Of a stretch of DNA of 22,477 nucleotides, positions 6,839-15,998 are shown piece after piece. The position numbers and the translations under genes are program-made. The DNA lies in the NCBI GenBank assembly GCA_035288045.1, contig DATEBA010000061.1, forward strand, positions 1 through 22,477, in the 5' to 3' direction. The DNA comes from DATEBA01 sp035288045. GTDB taxonomy: Bacteria > Actinomycetota > UBA4738 > HRBIN12. The notes below the pieces were generated by a model that ran no database searches, was not told the origin of the DNA, and saw only the letters and a program-made list of their open reading frames with translations. The number at the start of each line of letters is the position of its first letter. Position 1 is the stretch's first letter.

Positions 6839-8276
6839 GACGGCACCGAACGTCCTTTCGCCGGAGCAGGAGCAGATCCTCCACGAGCAGGCGATGCGGA
6901 TCCTGCAGGAGATCGGCACCGACGTTCTCCACGAGGGGGCGAAGGACCTCTTGAAACGGAACGGGCAGGATGTCGACGGCGACCGCGTGCGGTGGGACGA
7001 GGCGTTCGTCGAGGAGATGGTGGCCAGGGCGCCCTCCTCGTTCCGCGTGCTGGGCCGGAACCCCGAGCGTTCGATCACGATCGGCGAGGGAGCTCAGGTG
7101 TGGGCCAACGTCGGCGGCCCGCCTTTCGCGAGCGACCTCGACGAGGGCCGAAGGAGCGGGCGCATCCAGGATCACGACGCGCTCGTCAAGCTGACTCAGG
7201 CGACGGACGTGCTCGCGTGCGTCCAGAGCGGGGCCGTCGAGGCGGTGGACCTGCCGCACTGGACCCGGCACCTGGACATGGACTACTCGGTCCTTCGCTT
7301 CTCGGACAAGCCGTACACGTGCTACGGCACGTCCGGTCCGAAGGCGCGCGACGCGATCGCGATGGCGGCGATCGTCCACGGTGGCCGCGACGCGATCGAG
7401 CGAACGCCGGTCACGATGGGTGTCGTGAACTCGAACAGCCCGCTCGTTTGGGACTTCCGGATGGCCGACGCGCTGATCGCTTGGGCCGAGGCGAACCAGC
7501 CGATCATCGTGACGCCTTTCCTGCTCGCAGGCGCGACCGCTCCGGTCTCGGTGGCGGGTGGTCTCGCTCAGCAGGTGGCCGAGACCCTCTCGGGCGTCGC
7601 GCTCGCGCAGGCGGTCCGTCCGGGGGTGCCGTGCCTCTACGGGTCTTTCTTCACCGCCACCGACATGCGCACCGGATCGCCAGCCTTCGGCACGCCGGAG
7701 TCGGTGGTTGCGGTCCTCGCCGGCGCGCAGCTGGCCCGACGCTACGGGCTGCCGTTCCGCGGGGGCGGCGCTCTCGCGTCGTCTAACGCGCCGGACGCGC
7801 AGGCGATGAGCGAGGCCCTCATGATGATGTGGGCGACGGTGCTCGCCGGAACCGACTTCGTGCTGCACGCGGCCGGTTGGCTCGAGGGTGGGCTCACCGC
7901 CTCGTTCGAGAAGTTCGCGCTCGATCTCGAGATACTCGCCTGGCTACGCCGGATCATGGAGCGCGGGATCGGCTTCAGCGAGGAGGAGCTCGCGTTCGAC
8001 GCGCTCGCGGAGCTGGGGCCCGGCGGCCTGTTCCTCGAGTCGTCGCACACGATGACGCACTTCCGAGATTGGCTCTCGATGAGCCCTGTCTTCACGACGC
8101 CAGACCACGGCTCCTGGGAGGCGCAGGGCTCGCCCACGGCCGACGTTCGCGCGAACGCCCGCTGGAAGAAGCTGCTCGAGTCCTACGAAGACCCCGGCCT
8201 CGACGAGGCGGTGGACGAAGAGCTGAGGGCCTACATCGACAAGCGCAAGGCCGAGCCCCCCGAGGACGAGGAATAG
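6825..8276 (+). CDS. MttB-superfamily methyltransferase, non-pyrrolysine (MtgB-like)
   Basis: This enzyme should take a methyl group from a methylated amine and place it on the Co(I) corrinoid protein. The 483-residue length matches the trimethylamine methyltransferase MttB family. Family-like blocks include SDKPYTCYGTSGPKARDAI (160-178), GGGALASSNAPDAQAMSEAL (313-332) and HAAGWLEGGLTASFEKF (348-364). There is no in-frame TAG within the gene, only the terminal stop, so it lacks the pyrrolysine of true trimethylamine methyltransferases. It belongs instead with MtgB-type enzymes, whose known members act on glycine betaine, proline betaine, carnitine or butyrobetaine; the actual substrate cannot be read here. 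GGAGGAG four bases before the ATG at 6825 fixes the start; the frame opens at 6789 but that part lacks family similarity. The 5' end overlaps DUF1638 by 14 nt. Confidence 0.93.
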   Translation: MFTRETAPNVLSPEQEQILHEQAMRILQEIGTDVLHEGAKDLLKRNGQDVDGDRVRWDEAFVEEMVARAPSSFRVLGRNPERSITIGEGAQVWANVGGPPFASDLDEGRRSGRIQDHDALVKLTQATDVLACVQSGAVEAVDLPHWTRHLDMDYSVLRFSDKPYTCYGTSGPKARDAIAMAAIVHGGRDAIERTPVTMGVVNSNSPLVWDFRMADALIAWAEANQPIIVTPFLLAGATAPVSVAGGLAQQVAETLSGVALAQAVRPGVPCLYGSFFTATDMRTGSPAFGTPESVVAVLAGAQLARRYGLPFRGGGALASSNAPDAQAMSEALMMMWATVLAGTDFVLHAAGWLEGGLTASFEKFALDLEILAWLRRIMERGIGFSEEELAFDALAELGPGGLFLESSHTMTHFRDWLSMSPVFTTPDHGSWEAQGSPTADVRANARWKKLLESYEDPGLDEAVDEELRAYIDKRKAEPPEDEE

Positions 8277-8277
8277 T

Positions 8278-9039
8278 TCAGGCTCGGAGCCGCGCCAGCA
8301 CGATGTCGTGGAGCGCGGAGTTGGTGGTCACGACGCTCCCTCCGTGGACCGGCGGTTCTCCGTCGAGCGTCGTCATGCGGCCGCCCGCCTCCTCGACGAT
8401 CACCTGGAGCGCGGCCCAGTCCCACGTCGAGAGCTGCGGCTCGACCGCCAGATCGGCCGACCCGCGCGCCACGAGCAGGTGCCCCCAGTAGTCGCCGAAC
8501 CCGCGAGTGCGCCTGGACGCGCGCATCAGGTCCACCAGCGCGTCCCAGCGGGGCCCGCCGACCCACTCCTTCAGCTCGGCGAAGCAGAAGAACGCTTCCT
8601 CGAGGCGGGCGGTCTCCGACACGCGGATCCGCTCGCCGTTCAGATGGGCCCCCGTCCCCCGGATGGACTCGTAGCGCTCGCCGAGCGCGGGGGCCGAGAC
8701 CACGCCCAGTTCAACGCGACCCTCGACCATCAGGCCTATCAGCGTCGCCCAGACCTGCACGCCGTCGGCGAAGTTCTTCGTGCCGTCGATCGGGTCGAGC
8801 ACCCATATCCGCGACCCCTCTCCGGTCCCGCCCTGCTCCTCGCCGAGGACGCCGTCGTCGGGGAACCGAGCCGCGAGCGCCTCGCGGACCATCGCCTCGA
8901 TCTCCAGGTCGGCCTGGGTGACCGGCGTCATGTCCGCCTTCGTGCGGACCTCGAGGCTCGCCCTCCGGAACCAGCGCAGCGCGACCGCGGCCGCCGCGTC
9001 GGCCAGCTCGTTCGCGAACGCGAGCTCCTCCTCCAGCAT
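8278..9039 (-). CDS. hisN: Inositol-monophosphatase-family phosphatase, probably histidinol-phosphatase (HisN type)
   Basis: This is a Mg-dependent, Li-sensitive-type sugar/inositol phosphatase of 253 residues. The metal site is complete: E67-E68 in GEEQGG, D82 and D85 in DPIDGTKNF, and D207 in WDWAA. The stretch GDYWGHLLVARGSADL before WDWAA resembles actinobacterial HisN, which removes phosphate from histidinol phosphate in histidine synthesis; inositol-1-phosphatase remains possible. The frame is open far upstream, opposite tig, but homology begins at the ATG at 9039. No Shine-Dalgarno site is visible; a TAGGTT box 8 nt before the ATG suggests a nearly leaderless message. It converges on the MttB-like gene with one base between stops and diverges from tig. 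No other histidine genes are in view. Confidence 0.85.
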   Translation of the reverse strand: MLEEELAFANELADAAAAVALRWFRRASLEVRTKADMTPVTQADLEIEAMVREALAARFPDDGVLGEEQGGTGEGSRIWVLDPIDGTKNFADGVQVWATLIGLMVEGRVELGVVSAPALGERYESIRGTGAHLNGERIRVSETARLEEAFFCFAELKEWVGGPRWDALVDLMRASRRTRGFGDYWGHLLVARGSADLAVEPQLSTWDWAALQVIVEEAGGRMTTLDGEPPVHGGSVVTTNSALHDIVLARLRA

Positions 9040-9047
9040 CGGCCACG

Positions 9048-9053
9048 AACCTA
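9048..9053 (-). promoter_or_regulatory. Candidate -10 box of the phosphatase gene
   Basis: On the minus strand TAGGTT fits the TAnnnT -10 pattern and ends 8 nt before the ATG at 9039. Transcription would begin within a base or two of the start codon. No good -35 element is seen. The gap shared with tig is only 54 nt, so a promoter must lie here or inside tig. Confidence 0.45.
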
Positions 9054-9078
9054 CACGGTCGACGGCGAAGTTGTGGGC

Positions 9079-9084
9079 TACCCT
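9079..9084 (+). promoter_or_regulatory. Candidate -10 box of tig
   Basis: TACCCT fits TAnnnT and ends 9 nt before the tig ATG at 9094; no Shine-Dalgarno site lies between. The transcript would have a leader of about 0-3 nt. No convincing -35 is visible. The mirrored box for the divergent phosphatase gene supports the reading. Confidence 0.45.
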
Positions 9085-9093
9085 GCTCTCCTG

Positions 9094-10467
9094 ATGCAGA
9101 CGACCGTCGAGGCCACCGAGAAGCACAAGGTCAAGCTCACGATCGAGGTCCCCCCGGAGGACTTCGGTCGGGATCTCGACCGCGCCTACCGCAAGATCGC
9201 GGAGCAGGTGAAGATCCCGGGCTTCCGCAAGGGCAAGGTGCCGCGCAAGGTGATCGACGCGCAGATCGGTCGCGAGACCGTTCTCGAGGAGTTCCTCGGC
9301 GCGAGCATCCCGGACTACTACGAGAGCGCCATGCGCGAGCAGGACCTGGCTCCCATCACGGACCCCGACATCTCCCTGGAGCAGGTGGAGGAGGGCAAGC
9401 CGCTCGTCTTCACCGCGGAGGTCGAGATCCGCCCGCGTCTCGAGCTCGCGGGCTACAAAGGCGTCAGTGTCGAGCGGCCGGCGATCGAGGTCACCGAGCA
9501 CGAGGTCGACGACCTGACCGATCGCCTTCGCGAGCGGTTCGCCGAACTGGAGCCGGCGCCGCGCGCCGCACGGTCCGGCGACTTCGTGGTGGCCGATCTG
9601 CGGGCGACGGTGCACGACGAGGAGGTGCCCGAGGCCACACGCCCCGACGGCCTCTACGAGATCGGCTCCGGCTCGTTCGTCCCCGAGCTGGACAAGGAGC
9701 TCGAGGGCAAGCGCGCCGGCGAGATCGTGAAGTTCAACGCCACCCTGCCGGATGGCTTCGCGGGAGATCGCGGCGGGCAGGAGGTCTCCTTCCAGGTTCT
9801 CGTCAAGGAGGTAAAGGCGAAGAGGCTTCCGGCCGCCGACGACGCCTTCGCCAAGACCGCGTCGGAGTTCGACACCCTGGGGGAGCTTCGCGAGAGCCTC
9901 AAGGAGACGATCGCGAGGAACAAGGACCGCGAGGCCGATCACGTGGTCCGTGACCGGGTCCTTCAGGCGCTTATCGATAGGGTAGCCGTCGAGCTCCCCG
10001 ACACGCTCGTCGACGAGGAGACGGAGCGCCGGGTGCAGAACGCTCGCGAGCGAGCCGCGGCGGCCGGCACGACGATGGAGCAGGTGCTCGACTCGCAGGG
10101 TTGGGACGAGCTGCGTCTGCGGAGCGACGCGCGCGGCCACGCGATCAAAGCGATAAAGGGGGACCTGGTCCTCGAGGCCGTAGCCCGAGCCGAGAAGCTC
10201 GAGGTCGGCACCGACGAGCTCGCGACCGAGGTCAAGGCCATCGCGCGCAGCTTCGGCAAGGACGTGAAGGAGGTCGCCACCGCTTTGGACAGGAGCGGTC
10301 AGATCGTTGCACTGGCCGGTGATATCATCCGTTCGAAGGCGCTCGATCTCCTCGTCGAGCACGCCGAGATAACGCAGGAAGGGGAGAAGCGCGTTCGGGA
10401 CGAGGCCCCTACCTCGGTCGAGGAGCCTTCCGTTCCCGGCGACGATCAATCGGAGGAAGACTCATGA
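9094..10467 (+). CDS. tig: Trigger factor (ribosome-associated chaperone / peptidyl-prolyl isomerase)
   Basis: Trigger factor binds the ribosome near the exit tunnel and shields new chains. The 457-residue product has the ribosome-binding signature GFRKGKVP at 43-50. A diverged FKBP-type PPIase domain covers roughly 160-250; GDFVVADL, LYEIGSGSFVPELD and the VSFQVLVKEVK ending can be followed. A long helical C-terminal chaperone domain comes next, then a short acidic, probably disordered tail. The frame stays open upstream opposite the phosphatase gene, but the ATG at 9094 starts the conserved domain (TTVEATEKHKVKLTIEVP). No ribosome site precedes it, in keeping with a leaderless start. The stop overlaps the clpP ATG (ATGA), so expression is coupled to clpP and clpX, the usual arrangement. 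Confidence 0.96.
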   Translation: MQTTVEATEKHKVKLTIEVPPEDFGRDLDRAYRKIAEQVKIPGFRKGKVPRKVIDAQIGRETVLEEFLGASIPDYYESAMREQDLAPITDPDISLEQVEEGKPLVFTAEVEIRPRLELAGYKGVSVERPAIEVTEHEVDDLTDRLRERFAELEPAPRAARSGDFVVADLRATVHDEEVPEATRPDGLYEIGSGSFVPELDKELEGKRAGEIVKFNATLPDGFAGDRGGQEVSFQVLVKEVKAKRLPAADDAFAKTASEFDTLGELRESLKETIARNKDREADHVVRDRVLQALIDRVAVELPDTLVDEETERRVQNARERAAAAGTTMEQVLDSQGWDELRLRSDARGHAIKAIKGDLVLEAVARAEKLEVGTDELATEVKAIARSFGKDVKEVATALDRSGQIVALAGDIIRSKALDLLVEHAEITQEGEKRVRDEAPTSVEEPSVPGDDQSEEDS

Positions 10468-11093
10468 AGAACTACCTCGTTCCCGTAGTCGTCGAGCAGA
10501 CCAGCCGCGGCGAGCGCTCGTTCGACATCTACTCCCGTCTCCTCAAGGAGCGGATCGTCTTCCTCGGAACGCCGGTAGACGACACCGTCGGTAACCTCGT
10601 GATGGCGCAGCTCCTGCACCTGGAGAGCGAGGATCCCGACAAGGACATCAACCTGTACATCAATTCGCCCGGTGGAGAGATCACCGCGCTCTTCGCGATC
10701 TACGACACGATGCAGTACATCAAGCCCGACGTGTCCACGATCGTGATGGGCCAGGCGGCGTCGGCGGCGGCGGTGCTGCTGCTCGCCGGCCAGAAGGGGA
10801 AGCGCTACGCGCTCCCTCACTCCCGCGTGCTGCTGCACCAGCCGCACGGCGGAGCGTCGGGTCAGGCCGTCGACATCGAGATCCAAGCCAAGGAGATGAT
10901 CAGGTACAGGGATCTCCTCGACGAGCTGATCGCCGAACACACGGGTCAGTCACTGGAGAAGGTCTCCAAGGATACGGACCGCGACTACATCCTCACGGCC
11001 GTGGAGGCAGTGGAGTACGGGGTCGTGGACGAGGTGATAACTAGCCGAAAGACCCCCCCCGAACTTGCTGCGGCGGCCGTGGCGGGCGCGTAA
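10464..11093 (+). CDS. clpP: ATP-dependent Clp protease proteolytic subunit
   Basis: ClpP forms the 14-subunit serine protease chamber that degrades proteins unfolded by ClpX or ClpC. The 209-residue protein has the full catalytic triad in family spacing: Ser100 in MGQAASAA, His125 in LLHQPHGG and Asp174 in TDRDY. NLYINSPGG (63-71) and DIEIQAKEM are also conserved. GGAGG seven bases before the ATG is a good ribosome site, and the ATG overlaps the tig stop. Actinomycetota often carry two clpP genes in tandem; only one is present here, and a second could lie elsewhere. The short N-terminal propeptide region before RGERSFDIYSRLL is normal. Confidence 0.97.
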   Translation: MKNYLVPVVVEQTSRGERSFDIYSRLLKERIVFLGTPVDDTVGNLVMAQLLHLESEDPDKDINLYINSPGGEITALFAIYDTMQYIKPDVSTIVMGQAASAAAVLLLAGQKGKRYALPHSRVLLHQPHGGASGQAVDIEIQAKEMIRYRDLLDELIAEHTGQSLEKVSKDTDRDYILTAVEAVEYGVVDEVITSRKTPPELAAAAVAGA

Positions 11094-11096
11094 GAT
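11091..11096 (+). promoter_or_regulatory. Possible internal -10 box for clpX
   Basis: TAAGAT overlaps the clpP stop codon and fits a -10 hexamer. The upstream TTGCTG at 11065-11070 is 20 nt away, too far for a good -35. If used, transcription would start near 11103, at the foot of the hairpin before clpX. This is weak and inferential. Confidence 0.25.
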
Positions 11097-11100
11097 ACGG

Positions 11101-11129
11101 GAGCAGGCCGGGCGGGGGCCCGGCTGCTC
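11101..11129 (+). promoter_or_regulatory. GC-rich hairpin between clpP and clpX
   Basis: GAGCAGGCCGGGC and GCCCGGCTGCTC pair into a 12-bp stem with one bulged G and a GGGG loop. It fills most of the 54-nt clpP-clpX gap. No U-run follows, so it is not a classic terminator. It could stabilise or process the transcript, attenuate clpX, or form the 5' end of a clpX message. The clpX ribosome site (GGAGAGG, 11137-11143) is just downstream and outside the stem. Confidence 0.6.
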
Positions 11130-11147
11130 GGTTCTCGGAGAGGTGGC

Positions 11148-12413
<1,266 letters not shown>

Positions 12414-12419
12414 GACTCC

Positions 12420-15400
12420 TCAGACCCGCGCCCGAAGCTCCCGAACCCGCCCGGCATCCTTGACCGCGCGGAGCCTCGCGAACACGGCATCGGCGGCGTC
12501 GAGCGCGGCACGCGCGTCGTCGGGCCGCCCGGCGTCCACCGACGCCCGCGCGAGGTCGATGCGGGTCGTCGCCGCCTCCCACGGCGCACGGTGCTCGTGG
12601 AAGGCGGCCGCCGCGGAACCGAGCAGCGTGAGGGCACGATGAGGATCGCCCGAGGCGAGCGTGGCGCGTCCCTCCAGGCGGTCGGCGAACAGCGGGACGA
12701 CGAGCGCCCCCGCCTCGTTCGCGTACACACGCGCCTCGGCCACGAGCGCGGGGACCTCGTCCCACGCCTCCGAGGCGGCCGCGAACTCGAGGCTGGCCTC
12801 GTACGCCTCGGCCGCGTGGACGCGCCAGGCATCGGGCGGGTGCTCCAGGTGCCGCCGCGCTTCGACGAGGTCGCCGCGCTCCACGAGGTACCGAACGAGC
12901 CAGGGGAAGAGGCGCGGCGAGGAGCCCGTCCCCAGCGCGAGCATCAGGTCCTGGAGCCGGTCGCTCTCGACGATGTCTCCACGAGCGATCGCGATGAGCC
13001 CCGCCGTGGCGTATGCGTTGGTCGCGAAGTAGGGTGGCGAGTCGCGCCGCTCGTCGAGCAGCAGGAGCACCCGCTCAAAGGCGTCGAGGGCTCCGTCCCA
13101 GTCGCCCGTGCGATATCGGGCCGTCGTGACCCACGCCTCGAGGTGGATCTGGGTGGCCGCCACCTCTCCTCTGATGATCGGAAGACCCTCCTCGGCCCAT
13201 CGCAGACTGTCGTCGTACCGCCCCAGCTCGAAGTTGCCCCAGGCCCCCATCGCGTAGAGATCGCCTATCTCGAAGGGGTCGTGCAGCCGGGGAAGGAGTT
13301 CCGCGCGCCTCGCGTGGATCGGCAAGGCGCGCCCGTAGAGGCCTCGAGACATCGCGTAGCCGGCCGCGCTGTCGAACGCTCCCGAGGCCAGATCCGCTCG
13401 CCCAATGCGCATGCCCATCTCGGCGGCGTCGATTCCGGCGCGCTCGCACTCGAGCATCTCCTCCGTGCTCAGATCCAACTGAGGGAACGCGAAGGGCGTG
13501 CTCGCGCGGACGCACTGAAGCCGGATCGCGACCTCGCTGTCACCAGGCGGGAGGTTGGCGAAGCCGAGGTCAATGAGCGACCGCACCTCGTCTGGGCTGG
13601 GGACCGACCGCATCGAGCCGGGCCATCGCGACGGCAGGTCGCAGGCGCGGGCGCACAGGTAGGCCACCTTCTCCGGGTCCAGGGGCGTGGCGGAGGCCCG
13701 CATGAGCGCCGCATCTCTGAAGTACCTCCACGCGAGATCACCCTGGTAGTCCGTGAAGAAGGCGAGCCCCAGCAGCTCGAGGGCCCTCGCCCGCTCTAGG
13801 TCGTTCGATGCGAGGGCGAGCGCCTCGTCGGCGAACCGCTGGGCCTTCTTGACGACCTGCTTGCTCCTTGCATCGTCGGAGGCCCTCAGCAGGTAGTCGA
13901 ACGCCTTGGCCCGGAGATCCTCGTCCGGTTCGGGGTTCGCGGCGACGGCGGTTCCGTAGTGGTGTGCAAGCAGCTCGAGGTACTCGCGGGAGCGCTCGCC
14001 TGCGGTGCGCTCGATCCAGCGCGCGACGCTCGCGTGGGAGCTACGCCGGGCCCTCCGGGGGAGCGCCTCGTAGGCGACGTCGCGCGTCAGGACGTGCTTG
14101 AAGATGAACTCCGGCTCTCCCGCCATCGAGGACGTGAGCCGCGACTGGATCAGATCCCGGTGCTCGAGCTCGCGCAGCGACTCCTCGACATCCTCGCTTC
14201 CGTCGAGAAGCTCCCGGAGGGGTCCCGGCCAGAAAACGCGCCCGACCACCGCGGCTGCCTGCAGCACGCGCTTCTCGGTCGGCCCGAGCAGGTCCATCCT
14301 CGCGGCGAGCACCCCCTGCACGGTGTCCGGGATCACGACGTCTCCGATTCCGGCGGCGGCGCGCCAGCGGCTCTCCTCGTGGACGACCCTGCCCTCGTCG
14401 ATCAGGTGCCGCACGATCTCCTCCAAGAAGAAGGGGTTGCCCTCTGCGCGTTCGAGGATCTTCGCGTGCACGGACGGGGGGAGGTCGTCTATGTCGAGCA
14501 GCAGCTCGATCAACCGCTCGGCCTCGTCTTCAGAGAGCGGCTCGAGCGCCACGCCAGAGAAGTTCCGGCGACCGCCGCCCCAATCCGGGCGGCGTGTGGT
14601 GAGGTCGGGCCGCGAGGGGCAGAGGAAGAGCACGGCGCCCTCGACGCGCTCCGCGAGCTCCTCCAGCAGGTCGAGCAGCTCCGGGTCGGCCCAGTGGATG
14701 TCCTCGACGACGGCCACGGCCGCTCGACCGCCGGCGAGCGCCGAGAAGAACGATCGCCACGCCGCGTGCGTCTCGGTCCGGACCTGGCGGGGCTCCATGT
14801 CGGAGAACGGGTGGTCGGGGTCCTCCACTCCGACCGTGTAGGCGAGCGCGGCCGTGGATCTCGCCGGGTCGGAGGTCGTCTCCTGGTCTAACAGGGCTGC
14901 GCCCGTCTTCCTGATCTTCTCGAGCACCAGCGCCGGCGGGTCTGTGTCGAGCACGCTCGCGACCGACTTGAGGATCTCGGCAAGCGGCCAGTACGTGACC
15001 CCGTCGCCGTAGGGAAGGCACCGCCCGCGGACCACGGTCGGAGTGGGCGGGCGCCGCTCCGCCCGCGCGAGGAACTCCTGGGTCAGACGGCTCTTCCCCA
15101 CGCCTGCGTCCCCGTAGATCGTGACCAGGTTCGGCCGCTCCTCCGCTGCGGTCCGGTCGAAGATGCTGAGCAGCAGCGCGAGCTCGCTGTCGCGGCCGAC
15201 GATCGGCGCGCGCAGACCATGGACGCCGCGGTCGGGGGCAAGCGGCGTCTCTCCCGCGACGCGGAACGCATGAACCGGTTCGGTCTTCCCCTTCAGCTCC
15301 AGAGCCCCGAGGTCTTCGAACCGGAACCCACGGACCGAGCGCGCCGTCCGCTCTCCCACGACCACCGTGTCGGGATCGGCGATGCCCTGCAGCCGCGCCG

Positions 15401-15965
15401 CGGCGTTCACCGCGTCTCCCGTAACCATGGCCTCACCTGCCTTCGGCGCCGTGAGCGCCAGGACCCGCCCGGTGTTCACGCCGATCCGGATCTGCAGCGT
15501 CACGCCGTGCGAGGCGGCCAGCGCGTCGTTCACGTCGGCGAGCCTGCGGAGCATCCGTGTCGCGGCGCGCAGCGCACGGGAGGGGTCGTCCTCGTGCGAC
15601 ATCGGCACGCCGAAGGCCGCCATGACCGCATCCCCGATGAACTTCTCGACCGTGCCGCCCTCGCCTTCGATCTCCTCTCGCATCGCGGCGAAGAAGGCGT
15701 CCATCACCTCGCGCATGCGCTCGGGGTCGAGCTGCTCGCCGAGGGTCGTCGAGCTGGTGACGTCGGCGAACAGGACCGTGACGAGCTTGCGCTCCTCGCC
15801 CGCGGGACCCTCCCCGAGGGTGATTCCGCAGGACGGGCAGAAGCGCGCACCGGCCGGGATCTCCGCCCCGCAGGACGGGCAGGCGCGTGCGAGCGAGCCT
15901 CCGCACGACGCGCAGAACCTCGCGCCGTCGGGGTTCTCCTTCCCACAGCTCGGGCACCGTCCCAC
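12420..15965 (-). CDS. Zinc ribbon - class III nucleotide cyclase - AAA ATPase - helical repeat signalling protein
   Basis: This 1181-residue cytosolic protein combines several modules. A double zinc ribbon has Cys4, 7, 18, 21 and Cys29, 32, 43, 46. A class III cyclase homology domain (about 58-235) has metal-binding Asp68 (FADVTSST) and Asp112 (EKFIGDAV) and transition-state Asn187 and Arg191 (GDAVNAAARL). An AAA/STAND-type ATPase follows, with Walker A GDAGVGKS (285-292) and Walker B VAVVEDIHW. A long C-terminal half looks like TPR-type helical repeats. Lys108 is in place for base recognition, but by my alignment the usual Asp/Thr partner is Met180, so cAMP as product is uncertain. The start is GTG at 15965, six bases after a TAGACT box. 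Such proteins are common in Actinomycetota as putative signal-controlled regulators; no DNA-binding domain was seen. Partners are unknown. Confidence 0.9.
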   Translation of the reverse strand: MGRCPSCGKENPDGARFCASCGGSLARACPSCGAEIPAGARFCPSCGITLGEGPAGEERKLVTVLFADVTSSTTLGEQLDPERMREVMDAFFAAMREEIEGEGGTVEKFIGDAVMAAFGVPMSHEDDPSRALRAATRMLRRLADVNDALAASHGVTLQIRIGVNTGRVLALTAPKAGEAMVTGDAVNAAARLQGIADPDTVVVGERTARSVRGFRFEDLGALELKGKTEPVHAFRVAGETPLAPDRGVHGLRAPIVGRDSELALLLSIFDRTAAEERPNLVTIYGDAGVGKSRLTQEFLARAERRPPTPTVVRGRCLPYGDGVTYWPLAEILKSVASVLDTDPPALVLEKIRKTGAALLDQETTSDPARSTAALAYTVGVEDPDHPFSDMEPRQVRTETHAAWRSFFSALAGGRAAVAVVEDIHWADPELLDLLEELAERVEGAVLFLCPSRPDLTTRRPDWGGGRRNFSGVALEPLSEDEAERLIELLLDIDDLPPSVHAKILERAEGNPFFLEEIVRHLIDEGRVVHEESRWRAAAGIGDVVIPDTVQGVLAARMDLLGPTEKRVLQAAAVVGRVFWPGPLRELLDGSEDVEESLRELEHRDLIQSRLTSSMAGEPEFIFKHVLTRDVAYEALPRRARRSSHASVARWIERTAGERSREYLELLAHHYGTAVAANPEPDEDLRAKAFDYLLRASDDARSKQVVKKAQRFADEALALASNDLERARALELLGLAFFTDYQGDLAWRYFRDAALMRASATPLDPEKVAYLCARACDLPSRWPGSMRSVPSPDEVRSLIDLGFANLPPGDSEVAIRLQCVRASTPFAFPQLDLSTEEMLECERAGIDAAEMGMRIGRADLASGAFDSAAGYAMSRGLYGRALPIHARRAELLPRLHDPFEIGDLYAMGAWGNFELGRYDDSLRWAEEGLPIIRGEVAATQIHLEAWVTTARYRTGDWDGALDAFERVLLLLDERRDSPPYFATNAYATAGLIAIARGDIVESDRLQDLMLALGTGSSPRLFPWLVRYLVERGDLVEARRHLEHPPDAWRVHAAEAYEASLEFAAASEAWDEVPALVAEARVYANEAGALVVPLFADRLEGRATLASGDPHRALTLLGSAAAAFHEHRAPWEAATTRIDLARASVDAGRPDDARAALDAADAVFARLRAVKDAGRVRELRARV

Positions 15966-15971
15966 CGAGCG

Positions 15972-15977
15972 AGTCTA
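15972..15977 (-). promoter_or_regulatory. Candidate leaderless promoter -10 box, cyclase gene
   Basis: On the minus strand TAGACT ends 6 nt before the GTG start at 15965, placing the transcription start at or next to the start codon. No ribosome site is possible in that space. The same hexamer occurs on the plus strand before valS. No -35 is apparent. Confidence 0.55.
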
Positions 15978-15998
15978 AGCGAGCCCGGGCGCATCCCG

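Noticed and set aside
8274..8276. The TAG at the end of the MttB-like gene as a pyrrolysine codon
   Set aside because: It lies at full family length, and reading through gives no MttB-like sequence because the convergent phosphatase gene begins two bases later. Pyrrolysine lies within, not at the end of, MttB.
9040..10449. Open minus-strand extension of the phosphatase frame through tig, and the matching plus-strand extension of tig through the phosphatase
   Set aside because: Both are shadows. Phosphatase and trigger-factor similarity begin at 9039 and 9094, and neither extension holds family motifs.
12591..13799. A 402-codon plus-strand frame opposite the cyclase-AAA gene
   Set aside because: It is a shadow of the C-terminal repeat region, with no start context or motif.
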